From positions 1-60,132 of the forward strand of contig JAGATY010000009.1 in the NCBI GenBank assembly GCA_017621035.1: a DNA stretch of 60,132 nucleotides, in the 5' to 3' direction. Under the pieces are notes generated by a model. The model was given only the letters and a program-made list of their open reading frames with translations. It was not told the origin of the DNA and searched no databases. The translations under genes and the position numbers were made by a program. Below are positions 26,131 through 34,231 of the stretch, piece after piece (the stretch's first letter is position 1; the number at the start of each line of letters is the position of its first letter). The stretch comes from Bacteroides sp. Lineage in GTDB: Bacteria > Bacteroidota > Bacteroidia > Bacteroidales > Bacteroidaceae.

Positions 26131-27951
26131 CTATTTGTTAATAAGCGACTTAATTAGAATCTCGGCTTTGGCTTTCCCCACTACGGATGCCAATTCTTCC
26201 GGGGTAGCCTCTTTGATGCGTTTCACACTTTTGAACTGCTTCAGCAACAAGGTTTTGCTCTTCTCCCCGATGCCTTTCACGCTATCCAGCTCAGAGACTG
26301 TCTGCCGCTTGCTGCGTTTGTCGCGGTGGAAGCTGATGGCAAAGCGGTGCACCTCATCCTGTATGCGCGTCAGCAGCTGGAAGAGTGGGGTGCTCTGTTT
26401 CAGCCCTATGACCTGGGGCGGGAATCCGTACAGTAACTCATGCGTGCGGTGGCGTCCGTCTTTTGCCAGACCTGCCACGGGAATGTCTAGCCCAAGCTCA
26501 TCCAGTACCTCTTTCACGGCACCCATTTGTCCCTTTCCACCGTCAGTTATCAGCAAATCGGGTAGGGGAGTTCCTTCTTCCATGGCGCGACTGTACCGGC
26601 GGCGTACTACCTCCTGCATGGAGGCGTAATCGTCCGGCCCTTCCACTGTCTTGATGTTGTACTTCCGGTACTCCTTCTTTAGTGGGAATCCTTTCAGGAA
26701 CACTACACAGGCCGCCACCGGGTCGCTTCCTTGCGTGTTAGAGTTGTCAAAACACTCAATGCGAAGCGGTACTTTCTCCAGATGCAACTGCTCCTGAATC
26801 TCTTTCAGCAGTCGTACAGAGCGCTGCTCGGGGTTGAGCTTTTCGGCCTGTTTCATTCTGTCCGCCTTATACTGCTTTACGTTGAGGGTGGAGAGTGCCA
26901 GTAGCTTCCGCTTATCTCCCCGCTGAGGCACGGTGAATTCGACGTTTTTCAACTCAATGCCCGGGTCAAACGGCACGATGATTTCGCGTGCCCGGCTCTT
27001 GTATCGCTCCCTCATCTCTACAATTCCCAGCGCCAGCAACTCTTCTTTGCTCTCGTCCAGTTTCTTTTTATACTCAAAGGTGAATGCTTGATTGATGGCA
27101 CCGTTGGTGATGTGCAGATAGTTCACAAAAGCTGCCTTTTCATCGGCATCTTCTTCTATGGAGAAGACGTCAATATTGTGTAAAATGTTGCTTACCACTT
27201 CTGACTTGGCACGGTAGTTTTCCAGCAGCATATATTTCTCCTTTACCTTCTGTGCCTCTTCAAAACGCATCTCGCCTGCCAGTTGCTGCATCTCATCCAT
27301 CAGCTTGCGGCTTAGCTCTTGCGTATTTCCTTTCAGAATTTCCCTGATTTCATCGATGTTTTTTAGATACTCTTCACTGCTCTGCAGTCCCACGCAAGGC
27401 CCGGCGCAATTCTTGATGTGGTACTCTAGGCACACTTTAAACCTTCCGCTTCGTATGTTTTCAGGGGTGAGGGGAAGGTGGCAACTACGCAAAGGATAGA
27501 GTTGATGAATCAGCTCAAGTAGCGCATTCATCGAGGGAATATGACTGTAAGGCCCGAAATAATTGGAACCATCGCGTACAATTCTTCGCGTCTTTATCAC
27601 GCGAGGGAAGTACTCATTTTGGATGCAAATACTGGGATAGGTCTTGTCATCCTTCAGCAAGACATTGTAGCGCGGGCGATACTTTTTGATGAGATTGTTT
27701 TCCAGGAGTAGGGCATCCTCCTCACTGTTGACTACTATGTAGCGTATGTCTGCAATCTTACTCACCAACACACGAGTCTTTCCTGCACCGTGGTCACGGT
27801 TGAAATAGCTGGAGACTCTCCGCTTCAGCCGCTTGGCCTTACCCACATAAATAACAGTACCCTCGGCATCCAGGTATTGATAGATGCCGGGGGTATCCGG
27901 TAGGTTTTCCACTATACCGCGCAAGTAGGCGTTGGTTTTCAGTTCTTCCAT
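26131..27951 (-). CDS. uvrC: UvrABC excinuclease subunit C
   Basis: A 606-residue nuclease making both incisions in nucleotide-excision repair. It begins with the GIY-YIG domain (DTPGIYQYLDAEGTVIYVGKAK, split here as TPGIYQY then VIYVGKAK). The UVR/UvrB-binding region (LMDEMQQLAGEMRFEEAQKV) lies near residue 205. The RNase H-like domain with IECFDNSNTQGSDPVA lies near 395-410, and two helix-hairpin-helix motifs are at the end. It begins one base after the apt stop, so apt and uvrC share a transcript. Confidence 0.96.
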   Translation of the reverse strand: MEELKTNAYLRGIVENLPDTPGIYQYLDAEGTVIYVGKAKRLKRRVSSYFNRDHGAGKTRVLVSKIADIRYIVVNSEEDALLLENNLIKKYRPRYNVLLKDDKTYPSICIQNEYFPRVIKTRRIVRDGSNYFGPYSHIPSMNALLELIHQLYPLRSCHLPLTPENIRSGRFKVCLEYHIKNCAGPCVGLQSSEEYLKNIDEIREILKGNTQELSRKLMDEMQQLAGEMRFEEAQKVKEKYMLLENYRAKSEVVSNILHNIDVFSIEEDADEKAAFVNYLHITNGAINQAFTFEYKKKLDESKEELLALGIVEMRERYKSRAREIIVPFDPGIELKNVEFTVPQRGDKRKLLALSTLNVKQYKADRMKQAEKLNPEQRSVRLLKEIQEQLHLEKVPLRIECFDNSNTQGSDPVAACVVFLKGFPLKKEYRKYNIKTVEGPDDYASMQEVVRRRYSRAMEEGTPLPDLLITDGGKGQMGAVKEVLDELGLDIPVAGLAKDGRHRTHELLYGFPPQVIGLKQSTPLFQLLTRIQDEVHRFAISFHRDKRSKRQTVSELDSVKGIGEKSKTLLLKQFKSVKRIKEATPEELASVVGKAKAEILIKSLINK

Positions 27952-27952
27952 C

Positions 27953-28477
27953 TTATAGGGTGAGTACAGATGCTACTTCTACCTCCTTGTCGAACACAGC
28001 CTTCCCGTTCAGTTCTTCCAGCTCGATGAGGAAGTTAACCATAATCTTTTGCGGGTTGAGCTGTTTAACCAGCTTGCATGCCGCCTGCATGGTGCCACCG
28101 GTTGCCAGCAAGTCGTCGTGCAGCAGTACTACATCGTCCGGGCTGATGGCATCCTTGTGCATCTGTATGGTGTCGGTACCATACTCTTTGCTGTAGCTCT
28201 CTTCAATGGTCTCTGCCGGAAGCTTGCCGGGTTTGCGGATGGGGACAAATCCGGCTCCCAGTCTGGTCGCTAAGATGGGTCCCATGATGAAGCCACGGCT
28301 CTCGATGCCCACCACTTTAGTAATGCCTTTGTCCTTGTACATTTCATACAATGTGTCCGACAATTCCTGTAGTGCCTCCGGGTTTTTAAACAGGGTTGTT
28401 ACGTCGTAGAACAAGATGCCCGGAATCGGAAAATCGGGTATCTCTCGGATGTTTTTCACAAGTGTTTCTTTACTCAT
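27953..28477 (-). CDS. apt: Adenine phosphoribosyltransferase
   Basis: A 174-residue salvage enzyme making AMP from adenine and PRPP. I chose ATG 28477 (MSKETLVKNIREIPDFP), the normal family start. A 17-residue upstream extension would begin MFHVKQ, but that segment is simply the parS site read in frame. The PRPP-binding motif is VVLLHDDLLATGGT (about 115-128), and VVGIESRGFIMG lies near 60. uvrC follows after one base. Confidence 0.94.
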   Translation of the reverse strand: MSKETLVKNIREIPDFPIPGILFYDVTTLFKNPEALQELSDTLYEMYKDKGITKVVGIESRGFIMGPILATRLGAGFVPIRKPGKLPAETIEESYSKEYGTDTIQMHKDAISPDDVVLLHDDLLATGGTMQAACKLVKQLNPQKIMVNFLIELEELNGKAVFDKEVEVASVLTL

Positions 28478-28511
28478 ACTCAGTATGTTTGATTGGGTTA
28501 ATTGATGCTTT

Positions 28512-28527
28512 TGTTTCACGTGGAACA
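28512..28527. promoter_or_regulatory. parS centromere site
   Basis: TGTTTCACGTGGAACA; its reverse complement TGTTCCACGTGAAACA is a canonical chromosomal ParB-binding parS sequence. It lies in the apt-mnmG gap, upstream of apt. ParB spreads from such sites to organise the origin region. Confidence 0.85.
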
Positions 28528-28555
28528 TTGACTGTTTCTTGCTCTCAGCCTCGCC

Positions 28556-30430
28556 TTATCTACCACTCAGTACCAGCAGCACATTGATGTCGCTGGGCGA
28601 AACTCCGGGAATGCGACTTGCCTGTGCAATGGTCTCCGGGTCAATCTTCTGCAGTTTCTGTCGTGCCTCCGTAGAGAGTGATTGTATGGAAGCATAGTCA
28701 AACTTTCCTTTGATTTTAATGCTTTCCAATCGGGCCAGTTTGTCTGCAATGATACGTTCCCGCCCGATGTAGCCCTCATATTTTATCAGGATTTCCGCGG
28801 CCTCGATAATCTCCTCTCTGCGTTCTGTCACCTTTTCCAGCTCACGCTTGAAGGCATCTATATGCTCAGAAATGTTTTCGATGGTGACTTGCGGACGATT
28901 GATGAGGTCTACCAGTTTGCAACCGTGGCGGAGTGGAGTGGTGCCCAACGACTCCAGCACCGGATTGATAAGGTTGGCCTTGATGGAGAAGTTTCGCGCG
29001 AAGTCAATGATGCTGTTCACGGCCTCACGCTTCTTGCGCAACAGTTCATAGCGGTCAGCCTTCGCCAATCCCAAGTTGTAGGACTTCTCTGTGAGGCGCA
29101 TATCGGCATCGTCCATCCGGAGCAGTATGCGGTACTCTGCGCGCGAGGTGAACATTCGGTAAGGCTCGTCCACACCTTTAGTAACCAGGTCATCAATCAG
29201 CACACCGATGTAAGCCTCGTCTCTACCCAGCGTAAACGGTTCACCACCGTGGCAGTTGATGTGTGCGTTGATGCCGGCAATGATGCCTTGTCCCGCCGCC
29301 TCTTCATATCCGGTAGTACCATTCACCTGTCCGGCAAAGAAGAGGTTCTTGATGTTCTTTGTCTCCAACGTGTGCTTCAGCTGAGTGGGGTCGAAGTAGT
29401 CATACTCGATGGCATAGCCTGGACGATAGATGACCATGTCGCGGAAGGCAGGAATCTTCTTCAAGGCACGAATCTGTATGTCCATGGGAAGGGAAGAAGA
29501 GAAACCATTCAGGTAAAGCTCCTGTGTGTTCTCACCCTCCGGTTCCAGAAAGAGCTGGTGCTGTGGCTTGTCAGGGAAGGTCACAATTTTCGTCTCAATG
29601 CTGGGGCAGTAGCGTGGACCGATACTCTGAATTTGCCCGTTGAAAAGGGGAGAATCTGCCAGTCCACTGCGCAACACATCGTGAGCCTCCTCGGTGGTGA
29701 AGCAGGTCCAGCAGGGCAGTTGTTTCAGTTTCCGTTGCGGTGTGTCCATAAACGAAAACTTGTGGAAGTCCTGCTCACCCTCCTGTATCTCCATCTCTTC
29801 GTAGTGCACGCTTCGCCCGTCAATGCGGACCGGTGTACCCGTCTTCATTCGCCCGTAGGTGAAGCCATGTTTGGCGATGGATTCGGTCAATTTGTAAGCG
29901 GCAGGCTCAGCCATTCGTCCGCCCGGGAGCATGGTTTTTCCCACGTGCATCAGTCCGTTGAGGAAGGTGCCCGCGGTCAGTATCACACACTTGGCTCGGA
30001 AGGTAACGTTCCATGCAGTCACCACCCCGCAAACTTCCCCGTTTTCAACAAGGATTTCCTGCACGGTGTCCTGCCAGATATGCAGATTTGGTATGTTTTC
30101 CAGCACCTCACGCCATGCCCAGATAAACTTGCCGCGGTCGCATTGTGCTCGCGGGCTCCACATGGCGGGTCCTTTCGATCGGTTCAGTATGCGGAACTGT
30201 ATGGCGGTTCGGTCTGTCACCAATCCGGTGTATCCTCCCAGGGCATCAATCTCCCTGACAATCTGTCCTTTGGCTATGCCTCCAATGGCAGGATTACAGC
30301 TCATTTGCCCGATTTTGTTCATGTCCATCGTGATGAGACATGTCTTCGAACCTAAATTGGCAGCGGCAGCAGCAGCTTCACATCCGGCATGTCCTGCGCC
30401 AATCACAATCACATCATACGTAAAATCCAT
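28556..30430 (-). CDS. mnmG: tRNA uridine-34 carboxymethylaminomethyl synthase subunit MnmG (GidA)
   Basis: A 624-residue FAD protein that, with MnmE, modifies U34 of certain tRNAs. The start ATG 30430 gives MDFTYDVIVIGAGHAGCEAA, with the FAD-binding GxGxxG-type motif. PGGRMAEPAAYKLTESI near 180 and GYEEAAGQGIIAGINA near 370 are family features. A perfect -7 element (CAAAGATA on this strand, 30456-30463) lies 26 bases upstream. mnmG is commonly close to oriC and parS, and a parS site follows its stop. Confidence 0.95.
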   Translation of the reverse strand: MDFTYDVIVIGAGHAGCEAAAAAANLGSKTCLITMDMNKIGQMSCNPAIGGIAKGQIVREIDALGGYTGLVTDRTAIQFRILNRSKGPAMWSPRAQCDRGKFIWAWREVLENIPNLHIWQDTVQEILVENGEVCGVVTAWNVTFRAKCVILTAGTFLNGLMHVGKTMLPGGRMAEPAAYKLTESIAKHGFTYGRMKTGTPVRIDGRSVHYEEMEIQEGEQDFHKFSFMDTPQRKLKQLPCWTCFTTEEAHDVLRSGLADSPLFNGQIQSIGPRYCPSIETKIVTFPDKPQHQLFLEPEGENTQELYLNGFSSSLPMDIQIRALKKIPAFRDMVIYRPGYAIEYDYFDPTQLKHTLETKNIKNLFFAGQVNGTTGYEEAAGQGIIAGINAHINCHGGEPFTLGRDEAYIGVLIDDLVTKGVDEPYRMFTSRAEYRILLRMDDADMRLTEKSYNLGLAKADRYELLRKKREAVNSIIDFARNFSIKANLINPVLESLGTTPLRHGCKLVDLINRPQVTIENISEHIDAFKRELEKVTERREEIIEAAEILIKYEGYIGRERIIADKLARLESIKIKGKFDYASIQSLSTEARQKLQKIDPETIAQASRIPGVSPSDINVLLVLSGR

Positions 30431-30455
30431 CTGTCCAATCTCTTTTAAAACGGTG

Positions 30456-30463
30456 CAAAGATA
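30456..30463 (-). promoter_or_regulatory. mnmG promoter -7 element
   Basis: Reads TATCTTTG on the minus strand, an exact TAnnTTTG match 26 bases before the start codon. Confidence 0.6.
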
Positions 30464-30611
30464 GTGCATGCACCGCGCAGAAACAAATTTATTTTCTTAG
30501 GCGGATAGCCCCGATTTCCACATAAGGCAGGGAAGACCTTTTGTCGGGCCTAGGTTAATGTATTGATAAACCTTTGTGGGTTTAATATGTTGGTTATCAT
30601 TTAGATAGCTT

Positions 30612-31031
30612 CTAAAGCGGCAGCATACTCAGTGCCTTCTCCTCGGCTGCCTCCATCACCTCTCTCTCGCCGGGGCCTTTGTCGTTGATGCCACACAGGT
30701 GCAGGATGCCGTGGATGATAACGCGGTGTAACTCACGCTGATAGTCGTTGCCGGCAAACTGTTCTGCGTTGGTGCGCACGGTGTCCAGGCTGATAAACAA
30801 ATCGCCACTGATACGGTTCCCTTCCGTGTAGTCAAAGGTAATGATGTCGGTGTAATAGTCATGCTGTAAGTACTGACGGTTCACCTCCAGAATCTTCTCG
30901 TCGGAGCAGAAGATGTAAGCAATCTCTCCCACCTTCTTACCATACTCGGCTGCTACAGCTTTTACCCACTCTGTGGTTTCGCGCTTCTTTAACTGAGGCA
31001 TCTGAATGCCTTCACTCTGATAACTAATCAT
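30612..31031 (-). CDS. ybeY: rRNA maturation endoribonuclease YbeY
   Basis: A 139-residue metal-dependent RNase for 16S rRNA 3' maturation and ribosome quality control. The zinc motif reads HGILHLCGINDKGPGE (about 112-127), matching HGxLHLxGxD but without the final His of the common HGxLHLxGxDH. The start ATG 31031 follows from family length; frames extending upstream would run past the promoter at 31088-31095 (TACTTTTG on this strand). It is divergent from the AlkD-like gene. Confidence 0.9.
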   Translation of the reverse strand: MISYQSEGIQMPQLKKRETTEWVKAVAAEYGKKVGEIAYIFCSDEKILEVNRQYLQHDYYTDIITFDYTEGNRISGDLFISLDTVRTNAEQFAGNDYQRELHRVIIHGILHLCGINDKGPGEREVMEAAEEKALSMLPL

Positions 31032-31087
31032 AGAATGTCTCTTTTTAAAATCCTGAATACCGGAAACCATCATCCGGTTATTTCCCA

Positions 31088-31136
31088 CAAAAGTAGAAAT
31101 ATCTTTTCAACTCTCTACTACTTTTTACTACTTTTG
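31088..31136. promoter_or_regulatory. Divergent promoters for ybeY and the AlkD-like gene
   Basis: TACTTTTG occurs on the minus strand at 31088-31095 (for ybeY) and on the plus strand at 31129-31136 (for the AlkD-like gene). Both match the -7 consensus exactly. Confidence 0.6.
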
Positions 31137-31164
31137 TGAAACAATACAATTTATACTACCCGCA

Positions 31165-31935
31165 ATGAACATGCAAGCAAAAGAGATAGAGGCTGCACTG
31201 CGCCTCTACAGTAATCCGGAGAAACAAGAGATTTTCCCCCGATTCTTTAAAACCGGAAAGGGAGAGTATGGCGAGGGCGACCGCTTCCTGGGAGTGGTAG
31301 TGCCCGATACTCGCAAGGTGGCACGCGCCGGCAAAGAGGCCTCGCCGGAAACTGTAGTCGAACTCTTGCAAAGCCCGTGGCACGAGTGTCGCCTTTGTGC
31401 ACTGCTGATATTGGTGGAGCGCTTCAAAAAGTGCGATGAAAAGGGGAAAAAAGAGATTTTCGACTTCTATCTTTCTCACACGGAGTACATCAATAACTGG
31501 GATTTGGTGGACCTCTCTGCACCGGCTATCGTGGGCGAGTATCTGCTTCACCGACCGGAAGAGCGAAGTGTGCTTTATCGCCTTGCCGACAGCTCTCTGC
31601 TCTGGGATAACCGCATTGCAGTAGTCTCTACCCTCACCTTTATCAAAAACCGCGATTTCATCGATATAATTCAGCTTTCTGCACACTATTTGCACACACC
31701 AGAGAAAGGGTTTTCGTACACTTTTCATACACCTTTCGTACACTTTTCGTACAAAAAACTGCATGATTTGATGCAAAAAGCCATTGGTTGGATGCTCCGC
31801 GAAATGGGCAAACGTGACAAAGCGTTGCTTGAACAATTCTTGGAAGAACATGTCGGCCAAATGCCCCGCACCATGCTTCGCTATGCCATTGAGAAATTCC
31901 CGGAACACGAACGCCGTGACTGGATGGAGCGATGA
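31165..31935 (+). CDS. DNA alkylation repair protein, AlkD-like
   Basis: A 256-residue all-helical protein of the HEAT-like-repeat AlkC/AlkD superfamily. Characteristic parts are RFLGVVVPDTRKVARAGK near residue 52, SPWHECRLCALLILVERF near 70 and DLVDLSAPAIVGEY near 113 (the NWDLVD signature). AlkD glycosylases remove N3- and N7-alkyl purines. The start may be ATG 31165 or ATG 31171. Monocistronic. Confidence 0.88.
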   Translation: MNMQAKEIEAALRLYSNPEKQEIFPRFFKTGKGEYGEGDRFLGVVVPDTRKVARAGKEASPETVVELLQSPWHECRLCALLILVERFKKCDEKGKKEIFDFYLSHTEYINNWDLVDLSAPAIVGEYLLHRPEERSVLYRLADSSLLWDNRIAVVSTLTFIKNRDFIDIIQLSAHYLHTPEKGFSYTFHTPFVHFSYKKLHDLMQKAIGWMLREMGKRDKALLEQFLEEHVGQMPRTMLRYAIEKFPEHERRDWMER

Positions 31936-32406
31936 GCAAGAAATATCAATCACTTGATTTATAATAGCCTGATTCCGGTAGATGGTATGAAAGACCATCT
32001 ACCGAATTCAGGTTAGCTTATACTCTGCCGCTCATAGCCTGCCGCTTATGACTCATAATTCAAAATCATAATTCAAAATCATAAATCATAACTCATAAAT
32101 CAAAATTCATTCTGAATCCTCCCCCTACCTTCTCCTTTATCTATTCAGTATTGGTTCGATATATCTATGATAACTCCTTGGAATATCAGTATTTTATCTA
32201 ATATATATCGAATCAGTACCGAATGTATAAATAATAGATAAGGGAGCTGGTAGGGCGTGGATATGGGGAGGTTGGCAGGGTGGTGAGGATGAGAATAGGA
32301 TGCGAAGAGGATAAGAAGGGAGTAAAAAGAGAACGAAAAGGAGTCTCAAACGGGCAAATGAATAACTTTTTAAAGCAAATCGAAGCGACTTCTATAAATT
32401 AAACTT
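31936..32406. other. Repeat-rich intergenic region before the R-M operon
   Basis: No gene is credible. It starts with a 19-bp imperfect inverted repeat (31968-31986 with 31994-32012, 17 of 19 pairs) that likely terminates the AlkD-like gene. A stretch of CATAATTCAAAAT-type direct repeats follows (32047-32108), then the long palindromic element at 32118-32271. Confidence 0.6.
32118..32271. repeat. 154-bp palindromic element (MITE-like)
   Basis: The two halves pair over most of their length: CCTCCCC/GGGGAGG outermost, CCCTACC (32123-32129) with GGTAGGG (32249-32255), TTATCTATT (32137-32145) with AATAGATAA (32233-32241), and 32143-32164 with 32203-32224 at 19 of 22 positions. No coding capacity. 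Could be a miniature mobile element or a giant hairpin. Confidence 0.65.
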
Positions 32407-32725
32407 TATCTTTGCCCCTGCCTTCACTTGTAAGCCCCCTGTGCGAGGAGTGGCCGAAGGTACTTTTTTGAGATTATAAACGGAAGCGTTTGTACGATAT
32501 TACCCGCAGTTGGAAATCTCGACAATTTTCATGCTAATAGGGTGATGGCAACAAATGGCTCCCGCTTGTAGTTTATGCGTACAGCCCGTGTTGTATCCAT
32601 ACGCTATAGGCGTGGAGCGTGTTGTCTTATCTATCTTATTAGCATCGGGAGTCGAGACCCGCCAACTGTAGATTGATAAGCACACGCACCACACTTCTTT
32701 TGTATAACCAGAGAACTATTAGCGT
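32407..32725 (+). promoter_or_regulatory. Structured leader of the hsdM operon
   Basis: The promoter TATCTTTG lies at 32407-32414. Just after the predicted start is a hairpin CCTTC (32421-32425)/GAAGG (32456-32460) followed by six T residues, an attenuator-like arrangement. A long rod follows: GCGT.../ACGC (32486-32493 with 32679-32686 approx.), CAGTTGG (32507-32513)/CCAACTG (32662-32668), TCTCGAC (32517-32523)/GTCGAGA (32651-32657), ATGCTAATA (32531-32539)/TATTAGCAT (32637-32645), GCTCC (32558-32562)/GGAGC (32614-32618) and GCGTA/TACGC at the tip. Segment 32531-32540 can instead pair with 32716-32725, which ends at the hsdM start codon. Confidence 0.65.
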
Positions 32726-34231
32726 ATGATTACCGGCGAAATCAAAAACAAGATTGACACTATTTGGGATGCCTTCTGGACGGGCGGTATTACCAACTCT
32801 ATCACGGTGCTTGAGCAGATGACTTACCTCTTCTTCATGAAGATGCTCGACGATGCACAGCGTAAAAAAGAGGCTGCGGCCAGCATCATGGGTGTACCGG
32901 TGAAGGAGCCTGTCTTTGCAGCGGGCAATTGGTTGAATCCCGACAGCGGGCAGGAGGTGCCCTATCAGTCGCTGCGTTGGCACGTCTTCAAGAATACAGA
33001 TGCCGCCGCCATGTTTGCCAACATACGCAACAACGTCTTCCCCTTCATCAAGCATCTGAACGGGGGCAAGGAGAGTGCCTACAGCCGTTTTATGCAGAAC
33101 GCCATCTTTTTGATTCCCACGGAGCGCACGCTGGCCAAGATTGTGGATGGCATAGATGGACTGGACATGAATAATCGCGATGCGATGGGTGATGTCTATG
33201 AGTATGTGCTGGGGAAGATGGCCGCCAGTGGCAATAACGGTCAGTTCCGTACTCCGCGCCACATCATCCGCATGATGGTGGAGCTGATGCGTCCCACGCT
33301 GGGTGATGTGATTTGTGACCCGGCTATGGGTTCGGCCGGCTTCATTGTAGAGAGTGCCAAATACATCCATGAGACCTATGGCAATGAGTTGTTGAAGCGC
33401 GACCATCAGGCACATTTCAAGAGCGGGATGTTTCATGGGTTTGACACCGACCAGACCATGCTGCGCATTGGTGCCATGAATCTGATGCTGCATGGGGTGG
33501 ACAATCCCAACATTGTCTACCGCGACTCACTCTCCACAGATAATAGTGATGCCGACTGCTACACCCTCTGCCTGGCCAATCCGCCCTTTGCCGGTACGCT
33601 GGACAAGGAGGCTGTCAGCAAGTCGTTGCTTTCCATTGCCTCCACCACCAAAACAGAACTGCTTTTTGTGGCCCTCTTTGTGCGGATGCTTCAGGCGGGC
33701 GGACGCTGTGCAAGCATTGTGCCCGACGGTGTACTGTTTGGCAACAGCAAGGCGCACAAGGCTTTGCGTAAAGAACTGATAGACAACCAGCGTCTGCAGG
33801 CCGTCATCTCCATGCCGAGCGGTGTGTTCCAGCCCTATTCGGGTGTCTCCACCGCCATCTTGATATTCACCAAGACCAACAGTGGCGGCACAGACCGTGT
33901 TTGGTTCTACGACATGCGCGCCGACGGTTACAGCCTGGACCAGAAACGTACCGAGGTGGCCGAAAATGATATTCCCGATGTGGCTTATCGCTTCCACCAC
34001 CTGGAAGAAGAACAGACTCGTACCCGCAAGGAACAGAGCTTCTTAGTGCCGGTGGATGAGATTCGCGAGAAGGATTATGACCTTTCTATGAACAAGTATA
34101 AGGAGGTGGAGCGCGAGGTAGTCATATACGACAAGCCCGCGGTAATTTTCAGCCGGATAGAGTCCTTGGAGCAGGAGATAGGAGCCGCCCTGAAAGAGTT
34201 TAAGGAGAAGTTCTTGGAGGACGAAGTATGA
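32726..34231 (+). CDS. hsdM: Type I restriction-modification methyltransferase subunit HsdM
   Basis: A 501-residue adenine methyltransferase. The N-terminal helical domain (MITGEIKNKIDTIWDAFW) is that of HsdM_N. The SAM-binding motif DPAMGSAGFIVES lies near residue 199 and the catalytic NPPF motif near 287 (LANPPFAGTLDK). FRTPRHIIRMMVEL precedes motif I, as usual. With HsdS it forms the modification enzyme. A structured leader precedes it and hsdS overlaps its stop by four bases. Confidence 0.95.
   Translation: MITGEIKNKIDTIWDAFWTGGITNSITVLEQMTYLFFMKMLDDAQRKKEAAASIMGVPVKEPVFAAGNWLNPDSGQEVPYQSLRWHVFKNTDAAAMFANIRNNVFPFIKHLNGGKESAYSRFMQNAIFLIPTERTLAKIVDGIDGLDMNNRDAMGDVYEYVLGKMAASGNNGQFRTPRHIIRMMVELMRPTLGDVICDPAMGSAGFIVESAKYIHETYGNELLKRDHQAHFKSGMFHGFDTDQTMLRIGAMNLMLHGVDNPNIVYRDSLSTDNSDADCYTLCLANPPFAGTLDKEAVSKSLLSIASTTKTELLFVALFVRMLQAGGRCASIVPDGVLFGNSKAHKALRKELIDNQRLQAVISMPSGVFQPYSGVSTAILIFTKTNSGGTDRVWFYDMRADGYSLDQKRTEVAENDIPDVAYRFHHLEEEQTRTRKEQSFLVPVDEIREKDYDLSMNKYKEVEREVVIYDKPAVIFSRIESLEQEIGAALKEFKEKFLEDEV

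Noticed and set aside
28478-28528. N-terminal extension of Apt beginning MFHVKQ
   Set aside because: These codons are the parS site; the normal Apt start is at 28477.
28682-30355. Long open frame antisense to mnmG
   Set aside because: Mirror of a well-supported coding sequence with no recognisable domain.
32450-32690. 6S RNA or tRNA-like gene in the hsdM leader
   Set aside because: A rod shape and a GAGTGGCCGAAGG string invite the comparison, but no tRNA cloverleaf forms and the pairing to the hsdM start favours a leader.
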